Source of the DNA: Heterobasidion occidentale | Lineage: Eukaryota > Basidiomycota > Agaricomycetes > Russulales > Bondarzewiaceae | DNA length: 64,000 bases | Reading direction: 5' to 3' | Assembly: GCA_039111635.1 (NCBI GenBank) | Contig: JBCAQO010000001.1 | Coordinates: forward strand, 2,976,001 to 3,040,000 | Part shown: positions 44,601 through 56,310 of the stretch, piece by piece | Numbering within the stretch: the first letter of the stretch is position 1 | Layout of the letters: each line of letters starts with the position of its first letter | Position numbers and translations under genes: made by a program | The notes under the pieces: model-generated | Told to the model about the DNA's origin: nothing | Seen by the model: only the letters and a program-made list of their open reading frames with translations | The model's database searches: none

Positions 44601-45960
44601 TACAAGCTGCGGCGGATAGCGGCTTCTCCAACCTGCAGAAGGTATGCCCCTCATGTGATGCACGTCTGCAGCAAGACTGATACACTTTGCATCGGCAACG
44701 CTGTTCAGGACGCCGAAAGTCTCGAAAATGTGATATCCGAGGCTCAAGACATGTTGCCTGCCATGCGCGCAGAGCACGCAAAATTGATGCAAGAGCTTCA
44801 GGAGGAGCAGGCGATCGCAGACGAAATCGACAACAGCGATCAAGACTACTTGAATGAATTGAAGAACACGATCTCTGATCAAGCGTGCGGTCTATTCACT
44901 ATCTGTTCGTCGTGATATTCTTACTAACGATCTGACTTCACAACTTGCAGTTTGGCACTGGAGGCCTTCCGTGCGGACGTCGCTGAGACGCAGGCTAAAC
45001 ATGACCGTCTTCAAGAGAAGCTGGACGAGATTGAAGCCGAGAAGAAAGAAGCAATGAAAGCTATTGAGGAATCGAAAAGACTGATCGACATACAGAACAA
45101 TAGCACCGAGGCTGAAGCATTCAAATTGAAAGGTAAGTCCCCATAACACATGAGAATTTTTTCGGCAGACCTAACCTTGCTGACTGCAGCTGAGCTTGAT
45201 GCTCTGGAACAAATCAATCTCTGGCGCGTGTCCAAAGTCAGCCCTCAACAATTCGATCTAGTGTATGCTTCTCTGTTCCGAGTGACCGTCCCGTGCGAGA
45301 GATTTTCGCCTATATTCCCGAAAATTGAGATCACACGCACGAAGGTGCCGCCTCCTAGATACAGGGACCATCTCCCTATATTTACGGACACTACCATGAG
45401 GGTGGCACAGCAACGGGCTCGCTCTATGCAAAATTTAGGGGTGAAGCACGTACGTCCAATCAGCTGTTCGTTCCTTCTGTTCGTGGACAACATTGACTGC
45501 GTACACAGGTGGTGCAGTCCCTTGGAGACTTCTGGTCTGCGTGCAACCAGCTTCGCTCGCAGCTTACCTTCCTGTCCATCAAATTTCCGCTGACGATCGA
45601 GCCCATGTCCCTGAATGACGATAGCGACAGAATTTCAGGAGTCCAAGCGCAGGCTATGGTGTTGCTGGACAGCCTTGAAAGCAAAGCGTATATCTATTTC
45701 ATATGGGACTCTGATGTCCTTGCTAGATGGCCATTGTCAATAGCCTCCATGAAATACGACGTCAAAGTCGCATATGGCGAAGCTGAGTGCGTCTCGATTT
45801 GGCTTACTCACGTTGATGTCGGCCTGACATAGTGTTCTTCTACAGTCCCGAGCGTCTTCGAGAAGCAGTTAGAGAGAGAATATCTCAAGCCACTCCTAAT
45901 GACCATCATGCATGTTTGTTGGATGCATGCATTGAGGCGACTTTGGTTTATGAGCAGTGA
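41655..45960 (+). CDS. SPC7: Spc7/KNL1 kinetochore scaffold
   Basis: Outer-kinetochore KMN component that recruits Bub proteins and PP1. About 1,250 residues. The start is MAPTPTRRKSIAVPQHTK. The N-terminal half holds PP1-docking-like RVSFA sites (GRRVSFADR; KSRVSFAQT) and several MELT-like repeats: QSMDFT, DDMELT, QPMEFT, DDMDLT and STMDLT. The C-terminal Spc7 domain begins ISIEQFFAMTGVRFMDELAAPRRS and continues in coiled coil (EAFRADVAETQAKHDRLQ...) to an RWD-like end with EADPERLREAVRERISQ. The frame breaks twice in the disordered half (42826-42834, 43230-43245), each fixed by one added base. About eight introns lie in the 3' half. Confidence 0.92.
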
Positions 45961-46170
45961 TTGTCGACATCCTAAGGGCAACATATTTATACACAATTTA
46001 TATAGTCAAGTACATTATATACAGCGTGCCGAGATTGAATGTAGCATCGCACATGGAGATGTCATAGGCAATAGATGAGATAGATACAATCGTGCAAATC
46101 ATAAAGCATAAACTGCACACGGTAATGAGTGTCACAGGCATTCCAATGCACCAATAAGACGGCTCACTGT
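45961..46170. other. Short convergent intergenic
   Basis: About 210 bp between two stop codons, AT-rich. No feature seen. Confidence 0.4.
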
Positions 46171-48279
46171 TCATGAGACAATGGCGGATCGTAGCTCCCG
46201 CTGGCTCTGGTCCAGCCCAGCCAACAACAGATTCAACATATCACGGTTTGAACGTACAAAGTCCATTTCGCCTTCCGCTATGGCCCGAACAGAGCTCCAC
46301 TCCATCGAGGCCACACGCGCCGCGCACGTGACTTCCCATTTCTGCGCCTCCACCCTCACCGCCGCAGTCTGCAGCTGCATAACACTATCCGCCGCCTGTT
46401 TCGCCGCCTGTTGCACAGCTTCCTCCCGCACAGCGGTCGCTCGACTGAGCTGCTCCTCCAAAGAAACGATATATGCCGTCTGTTCCTCCGCATTGCGCTC
46501 GCGCACAGCGAGGCTGTTACGCATCTGCTGTTCCAAGGCACCGACCTGTCCAGCGAGCTCATCTGCGTCGCGGATGCGTGCGAGTTTCGCTGCAGCGAGT
46601 TGCTGCTCGAGACTCTGAATGTGCCCGAGGCGCTCTTTCGCGGTGTTCTCCATGGACGCGAGCTGGAGCCGCAGCATCGTGACGACCCCCCCGTCGACAT
46701 GAGACCGCCGCTCCGGCGTCAACATCGTTTTGGTAGGAGACGGTGTCACCTCTGGAAGGAGGATCTGAGAAATGGATCCATAACCTACGGGGGACGGAAG
46801 CGCGCTGAGCGAGGGGCTGTCTGGTATGTCAAGCGAGATATTGCTGTGTGCGGGCGATGCATTGGCGGAGAACGGCGCGGTGATGTCAATGATCATACTG
46901 TTAGCCTCCCCTTCCCCGAGTGAGTGTTCCCCTGCAGCTACCAGTTGCTCCCAAGAAAGTATAGATCCAATTCGGTGGACACCCGGTCGATTGAGCCGAG
47001 GAAACGGCGAATGATCGCTAGATGCAGGCATGGGGGAAAGGTATGATAGATTCGAACGGGACGGAAGGGTGCCAGGTGGGCGCGAAGGAGTAACAGGCTC
47101 ATCACCAGGCGGTGGACGGCCCATCCGAATTCGGGGCAAGGCCGGGGTGGGCGCGCTCGGGGAGGCGATAGTTGAGAGCAGAAATTCAACGTCTCGGGCT
47201 TCCATGCTGTCAATGCTACTGCCCTCCGTCAAGAAGACGCAAGTAGTACTTCCAGACCCAGAATCGTCTTTGAGACTGTTGACAGAGCGTTTCTGGAGGC
47301 GTTTGCCTGAGGGTGCCTCCGGCTCCTTATTGACCGGGTTTCTGAGAGGGCTGCCAGTCTTGCCAGAAGCTAAACCTTTACCCTTGACATCCCTGACGGG
47401 CGTAGGCGTCTGAGGTGTCCGAGGTGTCCGAAGAGAGCTGGAGGACGACGAAGATGATGGAGGGCGAGGGATGGAGATAGCCGCGGGTGATACGGTCTTC
47501 GTCGACTTAGCGGTCTTGCTCGGAGGCCGCGAAGGTGCAGGCGAAGGGGTATTACGGCTCTGGGGCTTCACTTTGCGAGACGGGGACGAGGGTGTCACGG
47601 TGACAGCTATAGAGGGTTTCAGGGCCCTCTGGGGAAGGGGGCTGATAGATCTTGCAGCTTTCTCCACCCTCTCCTTGGGAGATGTGGCTTTGAGCAGCGA
47701 TGTCCTCTTGCCCGCCGGTTTCACTTCACTCTCGTCGCCCGAACTGCTGAGGCGTCTACGTGTCCCCACACGGGGTGGAGAAGGGGGTTTCTTCGTTGGC
47801 TCGATGAGCGCGGACCGAGGACGGAATTTAGGCAGGGCAGACCCAGTGGCGGGGGCGATGGTGCTGCGGGGTCGTAAAGTTGCCCTCCTGGACGATGGAG
47901 CCAGAGACGGCGGATCCCCCGACGCCGTATCTTTGACACCCATTTCCCCTGGTGGGGGGGCCTCCGTCACTTTCATGAGGGTAGACTGTCGGCGCGTCGT
48001 GCGACCGACGGTCGAGGAGGGAGAAACAACGCTTGCAGGCTTCTCGCCCACAGAGCTCCGACGACCACTAGGCCCGCTCTCTGCGACGGCGCTGAGGCGA
48101 CGAGCGCTGGCATCCTTCAATTTTTTGGACGCTTTGTCGGCAGAGGACTCCCTTGCATCTTTGTTCATAACGTCCGCGAGGGCCTTGCTCACCGATGAAA
48201 GGTTCAGGGAGTAGCGGCTAGAGGACCTAGTAGTTGGTTTGTTAGCGCGGTTTGCGCTGCTCGTAAAAGAGGCAGGCAT
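46171..48279 (-). CDS. Hypothetical basic Ser/Pro-rich protein with C-terminal coiled coil
   Basis: An uninterrupted 702-codon frame, unusual in this intron-rich neighbourhood. I do not recognise it. The first 330 residues are rich in Ser, Pro, Arg and Lys with many S/T-P sites (PSSPSRKVKPQ, RTPRTPQTPTP). A middle region holds FLTEGSSIDSMEARDVEFLL and IGSILSWEQLVAAGEH. From about residue 530 a heptad-like coiled coil runs to near the end (GGVVTMLRLQLASMENTAKERL..., ADELAGQVGALEQQM). The make-up is like microtubule- or spindle-associated proteins, and it sits between two mitotic genes and ALG10, but that role is only a guess. Its start at 48279 is the only sensible one. Confidence 0.7.
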   Translation of the reverse strand: MPASFTSSANRANKPTTRSSSRYSLNLSSVSKALADVMNKDARESSADKASKKLKDASARRLSAVAESGPSGRRSSVGEKPASVVSPSSTVGRTTRRQSTLMKVTEAPPPGEMGVKDTASGDPPSLAPSSRRATLRPRSTIAPATGSALPKFRPRSALIEPTKKPPSPPRVGTRRRLSSSGDESEVKPAGKRTSLLKATSPKERVEKAARSISPLPQRALKPSIAVTVTPSSPSRKVKPQSRNTPSPAPSRPPSKTAKSTKTVSPAAISIPRPPSSSSSSSSLRTPRTPQTPTPVRDVKGKGLASGKTGSPLRNPVNKEPEAPSGKRLQKRSVNSLKDDSGSGSTTCVFLTEGSSIDSMEARDVEFLLSTIASPSAPTPALPRIRMGRPPPGDEPVTPSRPPGTLPSRSNLSYLSPMPASSDHSPFPRLNRPGVHRIGSILSWEQLVAAGEHSLGEGEANSMIIDITAPFSANASPAHSNISLDIPDSPSLSALPSPVGYGSISQILLPEVTPSPTKTMLTPERRSHVDGGVVTMLRLQLASMENTAKERLGHIQSLEQQLAAAKLARIRDADELAGQVGALEQQMRNSLAVRERNAEEQTAYIVSLEEQLSRATAVREEAVQQAAKQAADSVMQLQTAAVRVEAQKWEVTCAARVASMEWSSVRAIAEGEMDFVRSNRDMLNLLLAGLDQSQRELRSAIVS

Positions 48280-48509
48280 GAGAGCGGTTAATCAAGGGGA
48301 GAAAGGCTGCCGTGGTTGAAGTGATTGAGTGGTTGCTACGAATACGGTAAAGCCTAGTTCAACTCAACTTGAACCGGTCGCGTTGCCGCACGCGTAGCTG
48401 CCTTATTTGGCCTTGTTGGGCCCCAGGCGCGTCTCGATCAAAGTCGCAGTGAACATGCACCCTCTATGCACCCCCAGTCGTTCTCCATAGAGTCAACAGC
48501 GAATTCTAT
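48280..48509. promoter_or_regulatory. Upstream region of the coiled-coil protein gene
   Basis: About 230 bp between the coiled-coil protein start and the ALG10 stop. It should hold one promoter and the ALG10 3' UTR. No motif recognised. Confidence 0.4.
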
Positions 48510-50354
48510 CTACCACATGAATCGTCCTACGCCATCCCTCTCTTTGAAGAGGAACACCCACATCGTCGCGGCGTTAATCACACTATACCATCCCACTTCC
48601 AAAAACAATCCCGAAGTCGGTACGTCAACAATCTGCGCCCTCATGAGCACGTACGGTATCAGGAAGTAGCGAGGCTCCAATAGGGGTGTAGGGAGCAGGA
48701 TCGGCAAAGTGCATACGGGGAGCAGCAGGGTCTGCAACAGAGACTGCCCGCGTCCTGCCATTGACAACATGTCAGCGGCTGATCACCTGGCTATCAGAGA
48801 AGGTGAACTTGCCAGCACGCAGGAACCATGCCCAAGCGCATGCGATATATCCGGGTATGAACAGATACGGCACGAGAGGATGCAGCATGAATATGCGACG
48901 CCAGACATAAAAGGTGTAGTGGCGGTTATCCGACAACAAGAAAGGGTGATGAATCCTGAAGCCGAATGTGAATCACAAATTCCCGTAAGAGGGGAAAGTC
49001 AAGCCGTACGTGAAGAGGTGGACGCTCGCAGCCATCAACGCCGCAACCAGCAGGGTGATCACAGTACGCCTGATCGAGGGGTGAGGACGTCAAACAGGGT
49101 AGATTCAAACAAGGCGTGCCTTCGATTAGAAAACATCCTCGATCCAACATCCTGCAGCATCTTTTGGGGCCCACCCTCACTTGTGACCAGGATAGGCCAA
49201 CCCATCATCGTCGCAAATGCCACGAAGTAGTACAGCTGCGGTACATGAAACGAAGGAATGTGATTCAACTTGTCGCCTGATGGAGATTGCATTCAGATGT
49301 GTCGATCAGAGAACCGTCAGCCATTCGTACCTAGCACGATGCCACCATTCCATATGACGAACGCCCCGAACAAGACGCACACTAATGCGTAGGGCACGAA
49401 GTCGAGCAAGATGTCGGGCAGGACCTTCGGGGCGCTGACAATTAACCGAAAAATATCGGCTGCAGCAAATAGTACATTGTCAACAAACGTTAGCTAGATA
49501 ATGTATAGAGTGTAGAGAGTCGCACCTGGCTCAGCTGACAGCGCTGGTGGATCGTGAAGTTTAGGCGGAGGAGTTTGGGCATGACCAATACGCCTCCAGC
49601 GAAGGTACATCAGCTGGCTGGACGCATACGCATATAGCACCCAGACGATGTTCGTCTGGCGAAATGTACAGCTGACGATACCTAGCTACCATTCTACGTC
49701 GGTCAGTGTCCCCACTACTCACAAAATATGAGAACAACCCGCACCAGAGCAGCTAACCAGTGCCTGTCTTGAGAAGCAGCGACGGCAGTCGCGATGACAA
49801 AAAGCAAGCTGGGGACTTCCGTGTAATAGAGGAATCCAAAGAACCATGCGATCGGAAATGCAGAGACGACCACCGCGTCAAAGGTGGTTTCGAAGATGGA
49901 TGATGGTGAGCGGACACGTTTGTGGTAGCATATAAGGCGCGCCAATGCGAATGGTAGGAGAAGGAGTGTTAGCAGGGGTGTCAGGCGAAGCACAGCGAGG
50001 TTGCACTTGAAGACAAAGAGCTTCTTCAAGCCGACACTTATGATGTATCTGTCTCCGTGTCAAGCGATTAGCTAGCTCAGAACGATGGCAAAAATATGTT
50101 TGACTCACAGGCCTGGTGGTGTCGTGATTTTAGGATCCCAGTATACCCAATTACCCTCACAGTACGCCTGCGCCTGTGGGACATGGAATGGCTCATCCTG
50201 TACCGAACAACACTCGTCAAGAAGGTAGTTGATTTGATGTCCGGAGTGATTTTACCATGTAAGGCTCCGTGACATGAGCATTGAGCTCCTTCAAGATAGA
50301 TACGCATATCACGGCGAATACAGCATATGCTGTCGCCCCCAGAGACGAAGGCAT
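48510..50354 (-). CDS. ALG10: Alpha-1,2-glucosyltransferase Alg10 (Die2)
   Basis: Adds the last glucose to the dolichol-linked N-glycan precursor in the ER lumen. About 465 residues, many membrane segments. The start is [19 protein letters not shown], then [19 protein letters not shown] and [15 protein letters not shown], diagnostic of the family. Later come [64 protein letters not shown] and [17 protein letters not shown]. The exon joins are all GT-AG except the last, where the donor reads GCAAGT after FLRAG (a GC-AG intron ending near 48763). One donor (GTTTTC, near 49145) is weak. All conserved blocks can be joined in frame. Confidence 0.93.
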
Positions 50355-51181
50355 AGTACTGAGCAAACCAAAGAGTTATAGATTGAAATCCGCGACAGTC
50401 GCTAAACGTTCTGGACAGTCGGCCATGACGTGTATTGCCTTCGCCAACCCATAAAAGGGAATTGAAGCTTGCAATGATTTCGACGACAGAGAAGGTTCGA
50501 TAATTTTCGTCTAATCGACTTGTCCTTTGATTTTGACGCGAGCGGGCGAGGTTTTGATGTAGCCGAAAACGGTGCTCCCCGAAGAGAGCACCTACAAAAT
50601 CTGGAATTGGGTACACAAGAAGATGCAGGCTGGGTTACAAGTACAGGACGAGTGTGCAGATAAAGCAAAAGCGTATGGAACGGAAGAAAAAAAAAAGGGA
50701 GGGAGAGGCGGGTAGCAGCTAATTGTACAACACCTGGCGAGGTGAAGTTTGCGTGAGAATAGCGAAGCGTCGCTAGCGGCGCTGGTACGTACCTGGCGAG
50801 GTGGAGGTTGCGTTGAGAGAAGCGGCCGCTGTCTCGTCATGTACACAACCCCTCGCCAGATAGGGGTCGTCTCGAGCGATCGCCGTCAGTGACTCAACAG
50901 TCACGGCTTCCGCTCGTGACCCTGACCATGCCTTGCGTCGTGCACTGCGGTGCACTCAAGCTCGTAGCGACGAGCGAACGACCCTAGCGAGGGTTTTATC
51001 TTGAGCGGCGGTAGTTCGAACGGCGGTTCTGCAGCTGGCGTGCGCGCCAGGTGTGGGTAAGTCGATTAGACTTATATAAAGGTGTTTAAACCCGAACAAA
51101 TATAACTATACGGAGACTTCATCCTTCCAGCTACAAGGGACAATCATACGCCCCCTTCAAATCTTCAAGCTGTATGTCCAC
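50355..51181. other. Intergenic, ALG10 upstream / dioxygenase 3' end
   Basis: About 830 bp with no supportable gene. It includes an imperfect direct repeat at 50732-50764 and 50791-50823 (about 33 bp, starting ACCTGGCGAGGTG). A diverged fragment of it recurs near 50850-50865. Confidence 0.5.
50732..50823. repeat. 33 bp imperfect direct repeat, two copies
   Basis: Copies at 50732-50764 and 50791-50823 share ACCTGGCGAGGTG, GTTGCGT or GTTTGCGT, and GAGA-AGCG. They are separated by 26 bp with inverted-repeat character (GCGTCGCTAGCGGCGC). Seen directly; function unknown. Confidence 0.65.
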
Positions 51182-52580
51182 CTAGACGTCCAGATTCAAA
51201 CCTTCTTGCGCAGGAATCGGTCTCTCTGCTTGAGGAGTGATCCTAGCACCGTGGCGGCGCTCCTTAGATTCCCCGTAATCCACTATAGCAGACTATTTCA
51301 AAGTAAGAATCAAAGCACACCGTGGACGACTTTGGTGCGTACATGCGCGGTGACCCGGTTATCCCAGAGAACAACGGTATTAGGGCTCCACTTCACGCGG
51401 GCTTGGAGATCGCCAGCCTTGTCAATGTGTGAGAACAGGAATTCGAGGAGGTTGTCTGGAAGAAAATGAGTGACGACAGAAGCATCAATGGTGGAAAACA
51501 TGGCTTGCCCGATTCCTCGCGTTTGAGACCAACGATGCGACGCGTGAATTGGCGATTGATATACAATGCCTCTTCACCCGTTACAGGATGTCGGCGGACA
51601 ATGGGATGGGCATTTTCGACAGGCTCGCGCCTAACAATTCCACCTCTCCGGCCTGCGCGCGAGAAGTTGGCCTGCTCAACTCCCGAGTGGATAGCCTTCA
51701 AGGTACGCAGGAATGCAACGAATTGGGGCGAAAGCTTTCTCAAGGCCGCTACCTGAGAAATGAAGAGTGTGTCCCCACCAGTCGAAGGCTGGGAGACCAA
51801 AAAGAACGTGGTGAGTCCGGGAGGTTGCAGCTCGTACGAGACGTCAGAGTGCCAGAGAGTGGATGTGATGCTCTCGTCCCTCTCAAAGTTGAAGTGGTGT
51901 TTGCTTCCCTGGAACGCAGCTAGCATTAGAGCACTGTCCAGAGGACGTGAGATGATTACCCACTTGAAAACGAGATGCAGTTCAGGATATCCTTGAGGAT
52001 GTCCTGAAGTAGGATGAACGTGAAGGCTGTGAACAGATTGTATCAGTTATGAACAGGACACGAAAGCTAGGGAAATAATCACCGTCCGAAGTGCCTCCCC
52101 CATTCCAAGTAGGAGTCTGGACCTCTGTCGATAAATTCTTGTTGACCCCTGAAGACGACGAGACCTCTCCTGGCAACCTGGCGAAGGACGTCGATGGTTA
52201 GCAAACAATAGGACTAGATTCGAAATAGAGCTCACCAAGAGAGCCAGTTGGTCCCTAGCGTCGGCATCCAATCGGGCGAGGCTGATGCCATGAATTTCAG
52301 TCCCCAGATTAGGGGTCAACTCAGTCACAGCCGATGCATCATTCAAGAAAGAGGTAGGATTCGGGTGAGACAGTGCACGGAATCCAGGATCCAAATGCTC
52401 AAAGGGCTCTAATGGCGGATATGTTTCGGGAGAAAAGTGAGGAAGAAGATGGGTGTAGCGATAAGATCTTTGGATTTCTGTCTCGGATGATGAAGGAGCC
52501 CGTGCTTCTCCAGCATGATCTGGAGGAATAAGCGCAAGCGCTGGAAGGTTTTGGGTTATTGTCTCGACAGTTGTCGCCAT
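51182..52580 (-). CDS. TauD/TfdA-type sulfonate/2-oxoglutarate dioxygenase
   Basis: Fe(II)/2-oxoglutarate-dependent oxygenase that by family splits sulfite from taurine or other sulfonates; S. cerevisiae Jlp1 is a relative. About 380 residues, start MATTVETITQNLPALALIP. Conserved parts: LTPNLGTEIHGISLARL, ARRGLVVFRGQQEFI, iron ligands in TLWHSDVSYE (HxD) and the distal His in WDNRVTAHSAIVDY, and GGDTLFISQVAAL. At least four introns; one near 51457-51510 has a GC donor (GCAAGC) and joins EES to DNLLEFLFSHID. The end is QEGLNLDV. It is divergent from an OPT transporter. Confidence 0.9.
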
Positions 52581-53486
52581 GTGTCCGAACCAGGAGCGTG
52601 CGCTTCGAAATTAGGATAGGCAGAAGACTCAAGAGCGTCCTCCAGCTCACCCCGTCATATTTAGAGGGAGAAAGCAGCATCGGTTCGCCATCTACGGTCA
52701 AAAGTACGCAATCGCAGGTCATTCGGTCGTATTCGGTCACCACGATGGGTGTCTTATAAACGAGGTGGGAATTGGCGGCTCGCGCCGGACCAGAGCGGGC
52801 CAGCGAGCGAACTTGATAAGATTACCATTCACACCCGATGTGGTAACTTGGATAGATTTGGAACCCCGAGATCCATGCTGATCCACATCCGATCAGACTG
52901 CAAAGTCCTGCTAGCGCTCATCCTTATTGTCTTGCTCTCTCTCATGACCCTTGCAAAGACAATTGGAATGTCTCAAACAACAAGTCTCTCGGAACATGGA
53001 CCTGTAATCCCAGGGCACGCATCCCCGCATTCGCTTCTATCTACGTGCAAGCTGATACAATATGTCATCTTATCCCACTTGTCCGCTCAAACTGTCTTAC
53101 CACGTCAATTTGGCCAGTTACCTTGAGGCAGGCCACTTTTCTTCGACAGATATATCGAAGTTTACATATGGATGTCACCCTGCCACTTGTACCTGGTGGC
53201 CTGGGCTCGTCCACCGCTTTTTGTACCGCGCACCGGTCTAATTGTCTCACTCGCCTTGATACCGCTTTCCTCGGCTAGCGTCTGATAACTGTGAGTCCTC
53301 TCAGTTACACACGAGACTATAAGACCTGGACGAGGCGGACCTTCACTGTCTTTTCTCCGTCAAAAGGACTCTCTGCGCTACCCCCTTCCCCTCCACCCGA
53401 TCCCTCGTCCTCCTGCTCTCACCAGCTGTCGGTGCTCGTCCTCACTCTGTGTCGTGGTGCCTCTGCCGTTGAGCAGGTTCTTTTCA
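52581..53486. promoter_or_regulatory. Divergent intergenic, dioxygenase / OPT transporter
   Basis: About 900 bp. It should hold both promoters. No CACGTG or TGACTCA was found on reading. A pyrimidine-rich patch precedes the OPT ATG (53380-53420). Confidence 0.5.
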
Positions 53487-56310
53487 ATGGAGGCCAAGTA
53501 CCCCGAAACGCCTAGCGAGACGCAGCTGAGGCATCGCAAATCGATTCCTGACGTGCCCTCAGACGTCGACGAGGACGAACTCATGGAGCACTTCAATGAC
53601 CCAAATTACGACTTCGAAGGGAGCTCGACTGCTGGCTCTACGTTCGACAATATGGAGATAGGTGGCAAGAAAACAGGAAGTCGGTGGTCTGCCTCGGATG
53701 ACGTCTCAATGTCGGCTGGATCGGAGACTGCATCTACAACGTGGGACTCTACTCGTGCAGCAGAGTCAAAGCCTTATCTTTCCTCTGGGGAGATCACCTA
53801 CAATGAGTGATTATTACTTTTAACTCTTCTCTCCCCCAATCTCATCATCTCTAGCGAGTCACCTTACCCAGAAGTTCGAGCGGCTGCCAACACGGATGAT
53901 CCCTCAATGCCAGTCAATACGTTTCGCATGTGAGTTATCAGGTGTTGACGCCAAACTGACATGCTAAAGGTATTTTCAGGTGGTTCATCGGAATTCTTAT
54001 GTCAATTATTATCCCCGCCTTCAACACCGTCTTTTGGCTTCGATGTATGTCGGCTGTATGGCTTTGTGTTTGCCGAAGAGTTGACATTTTCTCCTCCAGA
54101 CCCAACCGTCATTATCAACTCGCTCTTCGTTCAGATCATCGTTCTTCCCTTTGGGAAGTCCATGGAAAGATTTCTACCGGCTTGGAGACTCACCTTATTT
54201 GGCTATTCGATGTCGCTCAACCCCGGACCTTTCAACGTTAAGGAACACACACTCATATCTGTGATGGCCAACGTCGTCGTCTACGGCGCTCCCGTCACCG
54301 ATATCATTGCCACTCAGACGTTCTTCTATAACACTCCATGGGGAATCGGCAAGCAGTTCGTCTTGGGCCTTGCCGTGCAGTTACTCGGATTTTCTTTTGC
54401 TGGTCTAGTGCGACAGTTCCTTGTTTGGCCTTCGAGCATGATCTGGCCTGGCGTTCTTGTCCGCTCCGCACTCCTAAACACGATGCACAAGAACTACGGC
54501 AAAAAGGAGACCAAGCACATTTCCCGCGAAAGGTTCCTGTTCTTTGCGTGTCTCTGCAGTTTTATATGGTATTGGGTCCCTGGATTCTTGTTCACAGCGC
54601 TCAGTATCTTCAACTGGGTCTGCTGGATTGCTCCGAACAACATTGTCGTCAATACGCTTTTCGGTTACGCGAGTGGTTTGGGTATGGGCTTCCTCACATT
54701 CGACTGGGCGATGATTTCGTACGTCGGCAGCCCGCTGGTTGTGCCTGTAAGCGCTTTGTTCTTCGTCTAACGTATTCAGCTTTACTTACTTGGCCTGTAG
54801 TGGTGGGCTCAGCTCAATTCGTTTGTCTCGTTCGTGTTCTGGATCTGGCTCGTCATCCCGATCCTCTGGGGTAAGAATCCCTCCTCAATTCTTTGGTTTA
54901 TGCGTTCTCATTACATGATAAACAGCCAAGAACGTATTCTTTGCCAAGTTTATGCCCATTTCTAGCGCGCAGTCCTTCGACAACACAGGCTTGCCTTACG
55001 ATCCCACCGCCATTCTAACGGATGGCGCGTTCGATGAACAGAAGTACCGGGCATATTCGCCTATGTATCTGACGATCACTTTCGCGATCACGTACGGAAC
55101 GTGCTTTGCGTCCTATACTGCCGTTGTCGTCCACACCTTCCGTAAGTGCAGTTTTCAATTGCGAGAGTTCAAAATTCTAACCGGCCTTGCAGTTTGGTAT
55201 CGCCACGATATCATGCGCCAATTCCGTAGATCTATGGCGGACGAAAAGGACGTGCACTCGCGATTGATGAAGGCCTATCCTGAAGTGCCTCGCTGGTGGT
55301 ATGCAGTCCTAGGTATCTTCTCCTTCGTCATGGGCATTATTGGGATCGAGATCTGCGACACAAAGCTTCCCGTCTGGGCATATGTCGTGGCTGTCATCAT
55401 GGCTTTCGTCTTCGTAGTCCCACTCGGCATGGTTCAAGCCATCACCAACCAACAATTCACCTTGAACGTTCTAGCAGAGATAGTCGTCGGCTACATGGTT
55501 CCTGGCCGTCCCCTAGCTGCCATGGTGTTCAAGTATGTTTCGCACAACTCGACGCAGCAGACGTTGTATTTTGTCAGCGATCTCAAAATGGGACACTATA
55601 TGAAGATCCCTCCTCGCATGATGTTCATGGGCCAGGTCGTCGCATCCGTTATTGCCGTCTTCGTCTCGATCGGCACCCAAGCATGGATTTTCACTAGTCT
55701 TCCGGACATCTGTCAACCCAACCAAAAAGACATGTTCACTTGCCCTGGACTGCTGACCTTCAGCACGGCTTCGCTGATCTGGGGAGGCATCGGGCCACAG
55801 CGACTATTCTCTCCGGGCGCAGTGTACGTCTATTCATCCCCTTTCGAGGTGACATATATTAACAACTGCATTAGCTATTATCCCATCGTGTGGTTCTTCC
55901 TCATCGGTGCCTTGCTGCCCATACCATTCTACTTCCTCGCCCGACGTTTCCCCCGGTCGTTCCTGAGATACGTACACATACCCGTCGCGCTCAACGCCCT
56001 GAGCATCGTCCCACCTGCTTCCGGCATCAACTATTCATCATGGATCGTCGTCGGGGCCATCTTCCAGTGGTTCATCCGCCGTTTCCACTTCCGCTGGTGG
56101 ATGCGTTATAACTATCTCCTGTCGTCTGGCCTGGACGCAGGAGTTATCTTCGGTCTTTTCATCATATTTTTCACCGTACAGCTGCCGAAGGGTGGAGTGA
56201 CGCTGAATTGGTGGGGAAATACCGTCTGGCAGAAAACGGCAGATGCCATGGGCTTGCCGTTCTCCACCGTGGCGCCAGGCGATATTTTCGGACCGACGAC
56301 GTGGTCTTGA
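53487..56310 (+). CDS. OPT-family oligopeptide transporter
   Basis: Proton-coupled importer of small peptides; some family members carry glutathione. About 790 residues with many helices. A long acidic cytosolic N-terminus (MEAKYPETPSETQLRHRK, SDVDEDELMEHF) comes first. The OPT signatures are SLNPGPFNVKEHTLI and, later, CDTKLPVWAYVV and QAITNQQFTLNVLAEIVVGYMVPGRP. The C-terminal part contains INYSSWIVVGAIFQWFIRR, RWWMRYNYLLSSGLDAG and ends GDIFGPTTWS. Seven or eight introns fit, including one at about 55824-55873 with donor GTACGT that joins GAV to YYPIVWFF. It is divergent from the sulfonate dioxygenase. Confidence 0.93.

Noticed and set aside
51440..51515. A further missing-base frame break in the dioxygenase
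   Set aside because: A GC-AG intron restores the family sequence exactly, so an indel is not needed here.
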